Shown in pieces: positions 1-6,569 of a DNA stretch of 13,201 nt (its first letter is position 1; each line of letters starts with the position of its first letter). The notes below the pieces were generated by a model. It ran no database searches. It was given only the letters and a program-made list of their open reading frames with translations, and had not been told where the DNA came from. A program made the translations under genes and the position numbers. Source of the DNA: Tissierellales bacterium. GTDB lineage: Bacteria > Bacillota > Clostridia > Tissierellales > JASKZW01. The DNA is taken from contig JASLIL010000109.1 of assembly GCA_030152145.1 (NCBI GenBank), positions 1 through 13,201 on the forward strand, written 5' to 3'.

Positions 1-5
1 AATAA

Positions 6-791
6 CTATCTATAACCTTTAATTATATCTATATCTCTAAATACAGGCCTGCCTCCCCTGTAAAAAGCCCAGAGCTTAAGGTCTTTAAGGTCCTCTTCCA
101 CCAGCTTTAGGAGATTTTGGCTTAAGATTATAAAATCTGCCTTTTGACCTTTTGAAATGCTGGCTTCCAGCCTTCCATCACCAGAGCTAAGTTCCAGAAG
201 ATCCCTTAAATCCCCTATGGCTGGTCCTGGAATTTGATCTATAGACACCCAAAATGGATTCTCCTCCATATAACCTGTAGGAAATCCCTTCTTAACCTCT
301 AAAAGCCCTTCCACTTCCATCATAGCCTCTGTAGTCAAGGTCTCTAGGGCCCTGGTATTAAAGGTACCCCTTCTTCCTGACTTGCTTACTAAAACCAAGG
401 GATTCTTATTAGAGGCCGGGTCCAGATCCCATCTTTTTGGCATAGGAAAATCCTTGCTTTCATGGAAGTTTCTACAAACCACCCACTCTCCCTCTCCCAC
501 CTTATTTTCAGCTATATAGAGTCTTATTAAACTTAAAAGCTCATCAAAAGAAGACAGCCTACCTAAATCCAAAGAAAATAACTTAGCTGAATAATCTAAG
601 TCAGAAAGCTTGCTATCCTCTGAAACTAATAAGAGTGTCCTAGTTTCCAAATCAACAAGATTAAAACCTTTATAAAGATTTATCAAGTCCTGTCCAGAAC
701 CTAAACCTATAACTTTTCCCCTTTCTACAGCCATAGCATCATAAATAGCTGAATCATCTAAAATATCCCCATTATAATAAATTTCCCCCAT
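6..791 (-). CDS. YtcJ-like amidohydrolase with internal deletion (probably inactive)
   Basis: The reading frame is intact at 261 residues, where YtcJ-type metal-dependent amidohydrolases usually have about 530. Residues 1-48 match the N-terminal beta-sandwich (GDILDDSAIYDAMAVERGKV). Residues 100-150 match the segment with the usual GxWxxxxxxxES and VN..AL signatures (GEWVVCRNFHES; GTFNTRALE). Residues 167-200 match the stretch beginning G-PTG-xxEE. The chain then jumps at about residue 200-207 to the C-terminal signature (SKGQKADFIILSQN, 213-226; GGRPVF, 246-251). The PGFxDxHxH metal site expected near residues 50-60 is absent (it reads LLLVSEDSKLSD), and the usual DGH motif is SGRR at 138-141. 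Most of the TIM barrel is missing, so catalysis is unlikely. An RBS GGGAGGT sits 5 nt before the ATG. It is the last gene of the minus-strand chain. It may be a decaying gene or a non-catalytic derivative. Confidence 0.78.
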   Translation of the reverse strand: MGEIYYNGDILDDSAIYDAMAVERGKVIGLGSGQDLINLYKGFNLVDLETRTLLLVSEDSKLSDLDYSAKLFSLDLGRLSSFDELLSLIRLYIAENKVGEGEWVVCRNFHESKDFPMPKRWDLDPASNKNPLVLVSKSGRRGTFNTRALETLTTEAMMEVEGLLEVKKGFPTGYMEENPFWVSIDQIPGPAIGDLRDLLELSSGDGRLEASISKGQKADFIILSQNLLKLVEEDLKDLKLWAFYRGGRPVFRDIDIIKGYR

Positions 792-834
792 AGGACACCT
801 CCCAACTCTATGTAAAGGGACAGTAGTACTACCC

Positions 835-1095
835 CTAGTCCTTAAAAAGCTTATTAACCAAATCCATCTTTAAATCTTGAAAATTTAAGCCCTCCTTGCC
901 AAATTCATCTAAAACAAGCTCCCCTAAGCTGTTTTCCTCATAGGCCTTTTCAATCTGATCACTACTTAAACTAATAGTATAATCCTTAAAATCAATTAAA
1001 TATCCTGACTCCAGCTTCTTCTGAATAAACTCCTCTTCTAAAGCTTTAGATAAAGATCTTAAGGTATCATTAAAACTTTTCTCTAAATCCTTCAT
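835..1095 (-). CDS. Small hypothetical protein, 86 aa
   Basis: I do not recognise a family. The product is a soluble, acidic, probably mostly helical protein (MKDLEKSFNDTLRSLSKALE at the N-terminus) with no signal peptide, membrane segment or cysteine. An AGGAGGG ribosome-binding site stands 6-7 nt before the ATG, which supports this start. The gene lies 11 bp after the CPBP protease gene and 43 bp before the amidohydrolase remnant, on the same strand, so all three are probably co-transcribed. The spacing and the RBS argue that it is real despite its size. Confidence 0.75.
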   Translation of the reverse strand: MKDLEKSFNDTLRSLSKALEEEFIQKKLESGYLIDFKDYTISLSSDQIEKAYEENSLGELVLDEFGKEGLNFQDLKMDLVNKLFKD

Positions 1096-1106
1096 AACTA
1101 GCCCTC

Positions 1107-1967
1107 CTAACTTATAAAACTCCAGTAGCTATCCTTCTTTCTCTCTCTAATAAAAATCCAAATACTTGGTATTATAAGAACAAGTTGAAGCACTATTATA
1201 ATAACCATAAGAGTTTCATTTTCCTCTAGAGCCTGAGGTAAAGTCTCTATAAAGTTATTAAAAATATGCAAAAATATAGGCAACCATATGGACTCGGTTT
1301 TAGAATATAGATAGGCAAATAAAAGTCCTAATAGGACCGTATAGGTAAACTGAACTAAGTCCCAATGGAAAACTCCAAAGGCTAAGGCCGAAAATATAAT
1401 AGCAAATTTCCTCCCCTTAAAAAGATTCCACTCCCTATAGATAATCCCTCTAAAAAGTAACTCCTCCACTATAGGGCCAAAAAGTACAACCGATAGAAAT
1501 ATAAAAATATATGGTTCATTCATCTCTATACTACCAGCACCCTCTTGAAAAGTCTCTAAACTGTTATTTACAAAGTCAACCTTTGTAGCCAGAAAGGCCA
1601 AAAGCTGAAACCAAAGGCCAACTATACCCTTTGTTCCCAAAAGCATTACAGTTCCCTTTAACCAGTAACTGGGCCTAGCTATTCTAGTATCTATATAGTC
1701 TAGACCATAAATTCTCCTGATCTTCTTGGACCTAATTACAATATAGATAAGAAGTAGAACAAGAGCTATAACCATAGCTAGGGCATCTGTCCTATAGTAG
1801 CTTTCCATCAAAACTGCCTGGGCCTCCTCAAAAGCATATCCATCATTCAAAAGATATAAAAGATGAATATTTCCTGCTAGAATGGCACTAAAAAAATAAA
1901 TTATTATTGCTAAAATTGAATAAAACAATGCCTTAAATACAGAATATTTCTTTTCAAATAAATTCAT
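1107..1967 (-). CDS. CPBP-family intramembrane metalloprotease (CAAX protease-like)
   Basis: This is an integral membrane protein of 286 residues with several hydrophobic helices (about 12-40, 60-78, 105-128, 150-168, 187-205, 207-225, 255-275). It has the three conserved motifs of the CPBP (Abi/Rce1-like) family in order: EELLFRG with the Glu pair at 168-169 and Arg at 173, FGVFHWD with His201, and HIFNNF with His234 and Asn238. In the family these residues form the active site within the membrane. Bacterial members process prenyl-like or peptide substrates, confer bacteriocin self-immunity, or have unknown targets; the substrate cannot be told here. There is no bacteriocin gene nearby. The RBS is a repeated AAGGAAAGGAAAA 5 nt before the ATG. 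The 121-bp gap upstream of the gene is long enough for its own promoter, but I see no convincing -35/-10 pair there. Confidence 0.92.
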   Translation of the reverse strand: MNLFEKKYSVFKALFYSILAIIIYFFSAILAGNIHLLYLLNDGYAFEEAQAVLMESYYRTDALAMVIALVLLLIYIVIRSKKIRRIYGLDYIDTRIARPSYWLKGTVMLLGTKGIVGLWFQLLAFLATKVDFVNNSLETFQEGAGSIEMNEPYIFIFLSVVLFGPIVEELLFRGIIYREWNLFKGRKFAIIFSALAFGVFHWDLVQFTYTVLLGLLFAYLYSKTESIWLPIFLHIFNNFIETLPQALEENETLMVIIIVLQLVLIIPSIWIFIRERKKDSYWSFIS

Positions 1968-2088
1968 AAAATTTTCCTTTCCTTATGTATTGTAGATACA
2001 AACAAGCTCTCTTATTAATATACCCATTTCAAAGGCTTAATTTACTTATACTTCCTTAAATCCCTTTATTTCTAGGATATTTTTGGTA

Positions 2089-2382
2089 CTAGGCCTTAAA
2101 AAAGCCATCAATCATGCTCTTTTCTTCTGAAGCTGCCACAACCCTAGCCAGTCCCATCTCATCCCCAACTATATCCTTAAATTCTTCAAGATTTTCATCT
2201 GTAAAAGCCCCACAAAACTCAACAACTCCAAATCCTTGTTTTCTTAAGGTCACAAGCAAATCTTTAGCCTCCTCTATACTTCTAACTGTTCTTATATGTG
2301 TCTCCATTTTTTCTGATTTAAATAGAGCCCTATCCTTCTCTGTATCATAATTTCCCATTAAAACTGATGCAAACTTTTTCAT
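2089..2382 (-). CDS. DUF6506 family protein, 97 aa
   Basis: The start MKKFASVLMGNYDTEKD, the central THIRTVRSIEEAKDL and the GFGVVEFCGAF stretch match, from memory, a family of about 95-105 residues annotated DUF6506 in clostridia. Its biochemical function is unknown. I chose the ATG at 2382 rather than the longer in-frame ATG at 2433: GGGAGGT lies 8 nt upstream, family homology begins exactly there, and the longer form would run into the preceding gene. It follows the nucleoside hydrolase gene by 22 bp, so the two are probably in one operon. No signal peptide or membrane segment is seen. Confidence 0.85.
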   Translation of the reverse strand: MKKFASVLMGNYDTEKDRALFKSEKMETHIRTVRSIEEAKDLLVTLRKQGFGVVEFCGAFTDENLEEFKDIVGDEMGLARVVAASEEKSMIDGFFKA

Positions 2383-2404
2383 TCTACCCAACCTCCCATA
2401 ATTT

Positions 2405-3253
2405 TTAAACTCTCTTCCAATCCTCATAAACAATATCCATAAACCTATCTATATCTACAATAGCCTTGGGGATATTAATCTTATTACCCTCAAGATCCTT
2501 CCTTAAATAACCTGATTTAAGATCTTCCCTACTGGACCTAATAAGCTTATAGTCATCCTTAAATAATTCCCTATGGCTAAGATACATACTGGCAGCCAGA
2601 TCCCAAATATAAAATTCCTCCCTCTTAAAGTTCCTAGCCACAAAATCCAACCAAGACTTGGAATTTTCAAGTATATAGTTATGGCCCCTATTAGAACTTT
2701 CCAGCCTCTCATACTCTCTAGGACCAAAGCCTATCTCCAAGCCTATATGACCTGACATTATGGTAATATTTTTCCCAAAGCTAAGGACATTTTCACTGGC
2801 TTCTGGGTCACAGGAAAAATTCAGCTCCTCCATCCTCTCTCCCCTTATTATAAGCTCCTTCTCTAGGCCCCCCATAAGAATAAGTTGATCTAATTTATTG
2901 TAAAAATCCCCATCCTTCAAGTAGGCCTCATATAGGTTTGACTGGCTACCTACCGCTATAATAGTAATTTCTCCAGGATACTTATTGACCATATCAACCA
3001 AAAAATCTCCAGCCTCACTATCTCTTTCCAAACCATCATTTCCTTTAAAGACCCTTAGGTCTAAATCTAAATCCCTCACCAAAGTTAGGTTGGCCTCATA
3101 GGTTTTCTCCACCCTATCATTACCAAAGCTACTGGTAACTCCTAGAATCTCAGCCTCCCTATCTCCTACTAGCTGCAGAAGGGCCAAGCCATCATCTAAA
3201 GGCCTATCCTTCATTCCCATTGTATTATCGCAATCAAATATAAGCTTTTTCAT
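2405..3253 (-). CDS. Nucleoside hydrolase family protein (IU-NH fold)
   Basis: The product has 282 residues, near the usual 300-320 of inosine-uridine preferring nucleoside hydrolases, which cleave the N-glycosidic bond of ribonucleosides in the cytoplasm for salvage. Residues 7-21 (DCDNTMGMKDRPLDD) are a stretched form of the calcium-binding DTDPGxDDA motif, with six extra residues before the Asp pair. Further hallmarks are LILMGG at 124-129 and NFSCDPEAS at 145-153, the counterpart of NxxxDPEAA. Residues 217-220 are WDLA, where most members have HDPxA. The loss of that His and the insert suggest a subgroup with a different substrate, so the activity is inferred only at family level. I chose the start at 3253 because AGGAGGG lies 5 nt upstream and the motif follows at once. 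It lies 8 bp after the DUF3841 gene. Confidence 0.88.
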   Translation of the reverse strand: MKKLIFDCDNTMGMKDRPLDDGLALLQLVGDREAEILGVTSSFGNDRVEKTYEANLTLVRDLDLDLRVFKGNDGLERDSEAGDFLVDMVNKYPGEITIIAVGSQSNLYEAYLKDGDFYNKLDQLILMGGLEKELIIRGERMEELNFSCDPEASENVLSFGKNITIMSGHIGLEIGFGPREYERLESSNRGHNYILENSKSWLDFVARNFKREEFYIWDLAASMYLSHRELFKDDYKLIRSSREDLKSGYLRKDLEGNKINIPKAIVDIDRFMDIVYEDWKRV

Positions 3254-3261
3254 AAACCCTC

Positions 3262-3807
3262 CTAATTCATATATATATTTACTACATCCTCTTCTCTTAT
3301 CTCCCAAATTGTTCCCTGTATATAGTCACCATCAGAGTAAATAGGAATAAGCTTATCCAACTCAAAAACAAGTTCCCAGGATTTTTCCCTAAGCTGATCC
3401 CTGTAGTTTTTAGGTAATCTATAGAAGTCTTGGTCTATAAGATCCAACTCCTCCTCAGTCTTAGCTTCAGCCATAAAACCCTTATTTAAAACTGAATGCC
3501 AAGCCATAAAATCGCTTAAAAGAACCCTAGATGAATCCAAATCTAACTCTAAAAAACACTGACCCTTCTTCAAGTCAATCTTGGGTTTCTCCACAGATCC
3601 CCCATAAATATGCCAAACCCATAAGGGAAAGTAGGCCGTCGAACTTAAGCCTATTCTTTCTATCATCCTCTCCCTCATCCACATATAGGCCTCTAAAAAA
3701 TCTCTATCAGTTTTCATATAATCACCTATAGTTTTATTGCAAACAACCGTCTTATTAGTCTTTAATTCCTCTATCATCTTTACTGAACTAACTGTCCAAA
3801 GCCTCAT
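3262..3807 (-). CDS. DUF3841 domain protein
   Basis: This 181-residue protein begins MRLWTVSSVKMIEELK and continues AYMWMRERM and YFPLWVWHIYGG (58-69), the features I associate with DUF3841, a cytoplasmic family of unknown function in Firmicutes. Many aromatic residues stand in the first half. The C-terminal part (IQGTIWEIREEDVVNI) also fits family members, which often end in a strand of this type. A GGGGGAG ribosome-binding site lies 5 nt before the ATG. It is the first gene of the minus-strand chain and faces the DsrE gene across a 129-bp divergent spacer, so its transcription may be affected by the palindrome there. The match is from memory of the family. Confidence 0.83.
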   Translation of the reverse strand: MRLWTVSSVKMIEELKTNKTVVCNKTIGDYMKTDRDFLEAYMWMRERMIERIGLSSTAYFPLWVWHIYGGSVEKPKIDLKKGQCFLELDLDSSRVLLSDFMAWHSVLNKGFMAEAKTEEELDLIDQDFYRLPKNYRDQLREKSWELVFELDKLIPIYSDGDYIQGTIWEIREEDVVNIYMN

Positions 3808-3838
3808 TTGTTCTCCCCCTATTTTAAGACCTACATAT

Positions 3839-3868
3839 ATTATACATAAAATAAATTTAAATAAATAA
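3839..3868 (-). promoter_or_regulatory. Possible promoter of the DUF3841 operon
   Basis: A perfect TATAAT on the minus strand (3839-3844) lies 31 bp upstream of the DUF3841 ATG, a sensible distance for a short leader. The -35 region is AT-rich (TTATTT at 3863-3868) and matches the consensus poorly. A second minus-strand TATAAT lies inside the palindrome at 3881-3886, also without a good -35. Confidence 0.35.
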
Positions 3869-3874
3869 AATTAT

Positions 3875-3903
3875 TTGTTTATTATACCCATATAGGGTAT
3901 AAT
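3875..3903 (+). promoter_or_regulatory. Promoter of the DsrE-family gene
   Basis: A -35 TTGTTT (3875-3880), a spacer of exactly 17 bp and a perfect -10 TATAAT (3898-3903) form a sigma-A type promoter 33 bp upstream of the start codon. The whole spacer and the -10 are occupied by the palindrome described in the next entry, so a bound repressor would block RNA polymerase. Confidence 0.75.
3881..3903. promoter_or_regulatory. Perfect palindrome, candidate CsoR/CstR-type operator
   Basis: The arms ATTATACCC (3881-3889) and GGGTATAAT (3895-3903) are perfect inverted repeats around ATATA. The core ATACCC-N5-GGGTAT resembles operators of the CsoR/RcnR superfamily: CsoR for copper and its persulfide-sensing relative CstR. 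Those repressors bind A/T-flanked CCC...GGG palindromes, often overlapping the promoter. The gene behind it is a DsrE-family gene, and sulfur-relay genes are known CstR targets, which favours CstR over CsoR. No repressor gene is in the window, so the identification rests on the motif and the context. Confidence 0.6.
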
Positions 3904-3936
3904 AAGTATAGAGTGAATTTAAAGGAGGATTTAAAA

Positions 3937-4308
3937 ATGCATAATATAGACTTATTGGTAACACTAACACAGCACGAAAGAGATGCAAACAACGTAACTA
4001 TAGCCTTTACTATGGGACTTAAGGCAGCACAGGAAGGATATGACGTGGAACTCATCCTACTATCCGATGCAGTTCATCTAGCTAGCAAGGGCTATGCTGA
4101 TAAAATTGATATAGGTGAACCTTTTAAGGCAGTAAAAGATCTTTTACCAGCCTTTCTAGAAGCTGGTGGAAAGCTAAAGGTATGTAAATCATGTATGATT
4201 CACAATGGAGTAGAAGAAGACAATCTAGTAGAAGGTTCTGAAGTTATTTCAGCTGACTATGTAGTAGACGCTGTTATGGCCAGCAAAAAATCTCTACAAC
4301 TTAACTAA
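3937..4308 (+). CDS. DsrE/DsrF-like family protein, 123 aa
   Basis: The fold signature runs LLVTLTQHERDANNVTIAF, then GYDVELILLSDAVHLASKGY, then GGKLKVCKSCMIHNGV, EEDNLVEGSEVISADYVVDA. This is the usual DsrE/TusD-like order of alternating strands and helices. The CKSC motif at about 92-95 supplies the cysteine that in this family can carry a persulfide sulfur, so a role in cytoplasmic sulfur transfer or storage is likely but unproven. The start is ATG 3937 with AAAGGAGG 8 nt upstream; an in-frame ATT further up at 3913 has no RBS. The gene is monocistronic, with its own promoter and palindrome upstream and a strong terminator directly after the stop. It is the only plus-strand gene in the window. 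Confidence 0.9.
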   Translation: MHNIDLLVTLTQHERDANNVTIAFTMGLKAAQEGYDVELILLSDAVHLASKGYADKIDIGEPFKAVKDLLPAFLEAGGKLKVCKSCMIHNGVEEDNLVEGSEVISADYVVDAVMASKKSLQLN

Positions 4309-4310
4309 TA

Positions 4311-4340
4311 AAAATCCCTGGGCCAAGGCCCAGGGATTTT
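4311..4340. terminator. Strong bidirectional terminator
   Basis: Perfect 14-bp arms (AAAATCCCTGGGCC at 4311-4324, GGCCCAGGGATTTT at 4327-4340) start 3 bp after the DsrE stop codon. T-runs follow in both readings, so it also would end minus-strand transcription coming from the promoter at 4529-4557. Confidence 0.9.
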
Positions 4341-4367
4341 ATAAAACCCATCTTTATTTACTTGAAC

Positions 4368-4419
4368 TTTAAAATAACTAATCCCACTAAACTTAATTAG
4401 TCAGACTAGTTATTTTAAA
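4368..4419. repeat. Inverted repeat with 13-bp perfect arms
   Basis: TTTAAAATAACTA (4368-4380) and TAGTTATTTTAAA (4407-4419) are perfect complements. Inside lies a second small stem ACTAA/TTAGT (4386-4390, 4397-4401). It has no T-run, so it is not a standard terminator; it may be an RNA fold of the candidate small RNA or a remnant of a small repeat element. Confidence 0.6.
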
Positions 4420-4528
4420 ATTTCTACCTATACCGTTCAATATCTTTTTCATCCCCCTGATTTTAAAGACCTGTATAGATTCCCTACTATATCTTAACCC
4501 CAAAAGTTAAATCAATAACTTTGTATAA

Positions 4529-4557
4529 ATTATAGCATAAAATTATCTATCTGTCTA
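4529..4557 (-). promoter_or_regulatory. Orphan sigma-A type promoter
   Basis: Read on the minus strand, TAGACA (4552-4557), a 17-bp spacer and a perfect TATAAT (4529-4534) make one of the best promoter matches in the window. No gene lies between it and the terminator at 4311-4340. Confidence 0.6.
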
Positions 4558-4711
4558 TACACCTGACTGTCTTTTAAAACAACTAGACTTTGAGAGAAAC
4601 TTCCCTTTAAGTCAACTTATTTAAATCTTAGATTATATAGTTAAGTGGGACAGCTAATTTTTTTACATACAAAGGCTATATTACAGGCTCATCCTCTAGC
4701 CTAAAATGACA

Positions 4712-4747
4712 AAAAATAAACCAGAGAAAAATCTCTGGTTTATTTTT
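4712..4747 (-). terminator. Terminator of the GNAT operon
   Basis: Arms of 16 bp (4712-4727 and 4732-4747, core AACCAGAGA/TCTCTGGTT) enclose a 4-nt loop and are followed by a run of T in the minus reading. It lies about 170 bp past the stop of the 212-residue unknown. The stem has A/T ends on both sides, so it could work in both directions. Confidence 0.83.
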
Positions 4748-4917
4748 ATACTCTATTTGGAGAAAGTCTAAATTTATAGACTATTAAAGCTAAATTTATT
4801 CTTGGGGTAAATAAATTACTAACTTGCTCCTATTTAATAATCATTATCAAGTACTATTATAGCAGCTAGGTCTTTTAAAACTTTAAATATTTTGACCTTT
4901 CTTGTAATATCTTATAA

Positions 4918-5556
4918 CTATAATAAAACCAATCTATTTAAAATAAAATCTCTTACTCTCCTTCTGTTAAAGGGGCTAGTTTCAAGACTTGTAAAAAGTG
5001 TAAAAATCTCATCTTCATTTAATCCTAACTCTCCCTCTAAATAATCCATCATATCTGAATCTCTATAGCTTTCAAGAAGCCTTAAACCAAAGTCTTCCAT
5101 ATTTTTGAAAAGTTCTATATTAGAATAAAATTTATGATCCCAACCTAGATCCATAGAAAGATCAAAGACTTCCTTGTAATTCCTCTCAAATTCTTTAAAT
5201 TCCTCCATTAAGTTTTCCTCATCTATAGATTTAAGGCTATCAACCAGATCTCTACAGTCTTCTAAAAGCTCTTTTGCTCCCTCCATCTCCAAAAACTCAA
5301 ATATACCCTCAGGCAATTGAACTGTCAGAGCCACCCTTTGCTCCCTCTCATAAAATCTAGAAAGAGCAGCTGAAGGCACTAGGACATATAATACAAACTC
5401 CAAGACTGACTTTCCATCAGGAAGATATATTAAATTTGATTTTATATATTGGGCCTCCCTATTTACAAAATTATACTTTAAAACATAGGAATCCTTACTA
5501 TAGGGATATTCCTTACCTTCACTTATATACTCTACCCACCTATTTAAATTGGTCAA
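4918..5556 (-). CDS. Hypothetical protein, 212 aa, probable TTG start
   Basis: No family is recognised. The protein is acidic, with a strand-rich first half (SYVLKYNFVNREAQYIKSN; SVLEFVLYVLVP) and a helical second half rich in Glu and Phe, and it has no signal peptide or membrane helix. The frame could open with GTG at 5577, but no RBS precedes it and it would overlap the GNAT stop. A perfect AGGAGG (5563-5568) lies within the frame 6 nt before TTG 5556, so TTG is preferred. That RBS overlaps the stop codon of the GNAT gene, which suggests translational coupling. It is the second gene of the operon and may act with the acetyltransferase, but nothing in its sequence says how. Confidence 0.75.
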   Translation of the reverse strand: MTNLNRWVEYISEGKEYPYSKDSYVLKYNFVNREAQYIKSNLIYLPDGKSVLEFVLYVLVPSAALSRFYEREQRVALTVQLPEGIFEFLEMEGAKELLEDCRDLVDSLKSIDEENLMEEFKEFERNYKEVFDLSMDLGWDHKFYSNIELFKNMEDFGLRLLESYRDSDMMDYLEGELGLNEDEIFTLFTSLETSPFNRRRVRDFILNRLVLL

Positions 5557-5566
5557 TTCAATCCTC

Positions 5567-6367
5567 CTAACCTTCACTTAAGCTTATCTTGAAAAAATCC
5601 TTAATAACAAATACTTCAAAGCCCATCTTCTCATATAGTTTCTGGGCTGGATTTTGGCTTAAACACCAAAGCACAGACTCCTTCCTAGCTCTTTCATACT
5701 GGTAATTCAAGCCAAACTCAACCATAATCCTACCATAGCCCTTGCCTTGATGGCCATCCTTTATAGCCAACCTGTCCAAGTCTCCATCTGTAAGTATTAT
5801 TACCCCAACCAGCTCCTGACTATCTATAAGAAGAAATATATAGTCTCTCTTAGCCCACCACTTGTCCCTATCCTCTTGGCCTGCCTCCCTTATTTCCGAC
5901 TCCATGCCTATGCTCAGCCTCATTTTATGGAAGGATTCCTCATGAATCTTAAATGCTTCCTGAAAATAAATATCATCATAGGCCACTATTCTTCTATCAA
6001 GATCAAAGGCCTCAGGCTCCCTTCTCATTCCCTCTAGAGGCCACCAACTTTTAAAACCATTTTTTATAAAAAACTGATGGTAGCCAAGTTCCCTATCAAA
6101 TCCCACTACCAGCTCATCTATACTGCTAACCTTAAGCCTAGTCAAGGTCTCTTCTAAAAGATAGCTACCATTACCCCTTCTCCTTTTATCCTCTGCGATA
6201 AAGATAAAAAGCTCCGCCCTCCTATCCTCCAAGCTATAGGCCGAGAAACCAATAGGCCTCTTATCTTCAAAAAGCAAATATCCCCTATCAAAATTAAAAT
6301 CCAAAGACCCTACCAGAGCTTTTAGGTCTTCTTCATATCTATCTATATATTCAACTATATGTATCAT
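5567..6367 (-). CDS. Tandem GNAT-domain N-acetyltransferase
   Basis: Two GNAT domains are joined in 266 residues. The first (about 1-115) has the acetyl-CoA phosphate-loop motif at 61-69 (KRRRGNGSY), following the strand AELFIFIAE, and a C-terminal FFIKNGF. The second (about 125-262) has HQGKGYGRIMVEFGL (206-220) as motif A, then SVLWCLSQNPAQKLYEKMGF, the usual NxxAxxxYxxxGF end. Both domains therefore keep the motif that binds acetyl-CoA. Acceptor substrates of such enzymes range from aminoglycosides to peptides and cannot be told here. The RBS AAAGGAG lies 6 nt before the ATG. It is the first gene of a two-gene operon. Confidence 0.9.
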   Translation of the reverse strand: MIHIVEYIDRYEEDLKALVGSLDFNFDRGYLLFEDKRPIGFSAYSLEDRRAELFIFIAEDKRRRGNGSYLLEETLTRLKVSSIDELVVGFDRELGYHQFFIKNGFKSWWPLEGMRREPEAFDLDRRIVAYDDIYFQEAFKIHEESFHKMRLSIGMESEIREAGQEDRDKWWAKRDYIFLLIDSQELVGVIILTDGDLDRLAIKDGHQGKGYGRIMVEFGLNYQYERARKESVLWCLSQNPAQKLYEKMGFEVFVIKDFFKISLSEG

Positions 6368-6398
6368 ATTTTTCTCCTTTAAACTTTAATATACTAAT

Positions 6399-6407
6399 AT
6401 TATAACA
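6399..6407 (-). promoter_or_regulatory. Extended -10 promoter of the GNAT operon
   Basis: TGT followed by a perfect TATAAT on the minus strand forms an extended -10 (TGnTATAAT), 31 bp upstream of the start codon. No good -35 is present, which is acceptable for this promoter type. Confidence 0.45.
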
Positions 6408-6536
6408 AAAGCCAGATAAAAGCTTCATTAAATTTAGTAAATCACAGTAAGGGTATACAGCCATAATATAGTCAGTATTAAAGGAGAACTTTATCGTCGC
6501 TAGTAAGTATAAAGTAATAAAAGTTTCACAAATAAA

Positions 6537-6569
6537 ATAAACTTAGTCTAGTTACTAGGCTAAGTTTAT
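6537..6569 (-). terminator. Terminator of the truncated GNAT gene
   Basis: Arms of 16 bp (6537-6552, 6554-6569; ATAAACTTAG/CTAAGTTTAT plus CTAGT/ACTAG) have one mismatched pair and a 1-nt minimal loop, so the innermost pairs must open. An AT-rich tract with T-runs follows in the minus reading. It overlaps the stop codon of the GNAT remnant and presumably survives from the intact gene. Confidence 0.65.

Larger units (their letters stand above)
4311..4522 (-). ncRNA. Candidate small RNA, about 210 nt
   Basis: A near-consensus minus-strand promoter (4529-4557) and the bidirectional terminator (4311-4340) bracket a stretch with no credible protein frame. The predicted transcript would contain the long 13-bp inverted repeat at 4368-4419 and run antisense into the DsrE terminator but not into its coding part. 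A 19-codon frame (ATG within GGGGGATGAAAAAG) has its purine tract directly against the ATG and is not convincing. No known RNA family is recognised. Confidence 0.33.
4341..4917. other. 577-bp interval without a protein gene
   Basis: No frame of useful length with an RBS appears on either strand. It holds an inverted repeat, an orphan minus-strand promoter and the terminator of the downstream-facing GNAT operon (listed separately). Short extra stems are AGGCTA/TAGCCT (4673-4702) and GTCTA/TAGAC (4766-4781). From about 4560 to 4711 I see nothing interpretable. Confidence 0.7.

Noticed and set aside
3881..3903. Reading of the palindrome as a transcription terminator
   Set aside because: No gene ends there, no T-run follows, and it coincides with a -10 box at the right distance from a -35.
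6460..6536. Plus-strand AAAGGAG followed by an open 15-codon frame
   Set aside because: No ATG, GTG or TTG stands at the right distance; the purine tract is probably chance.
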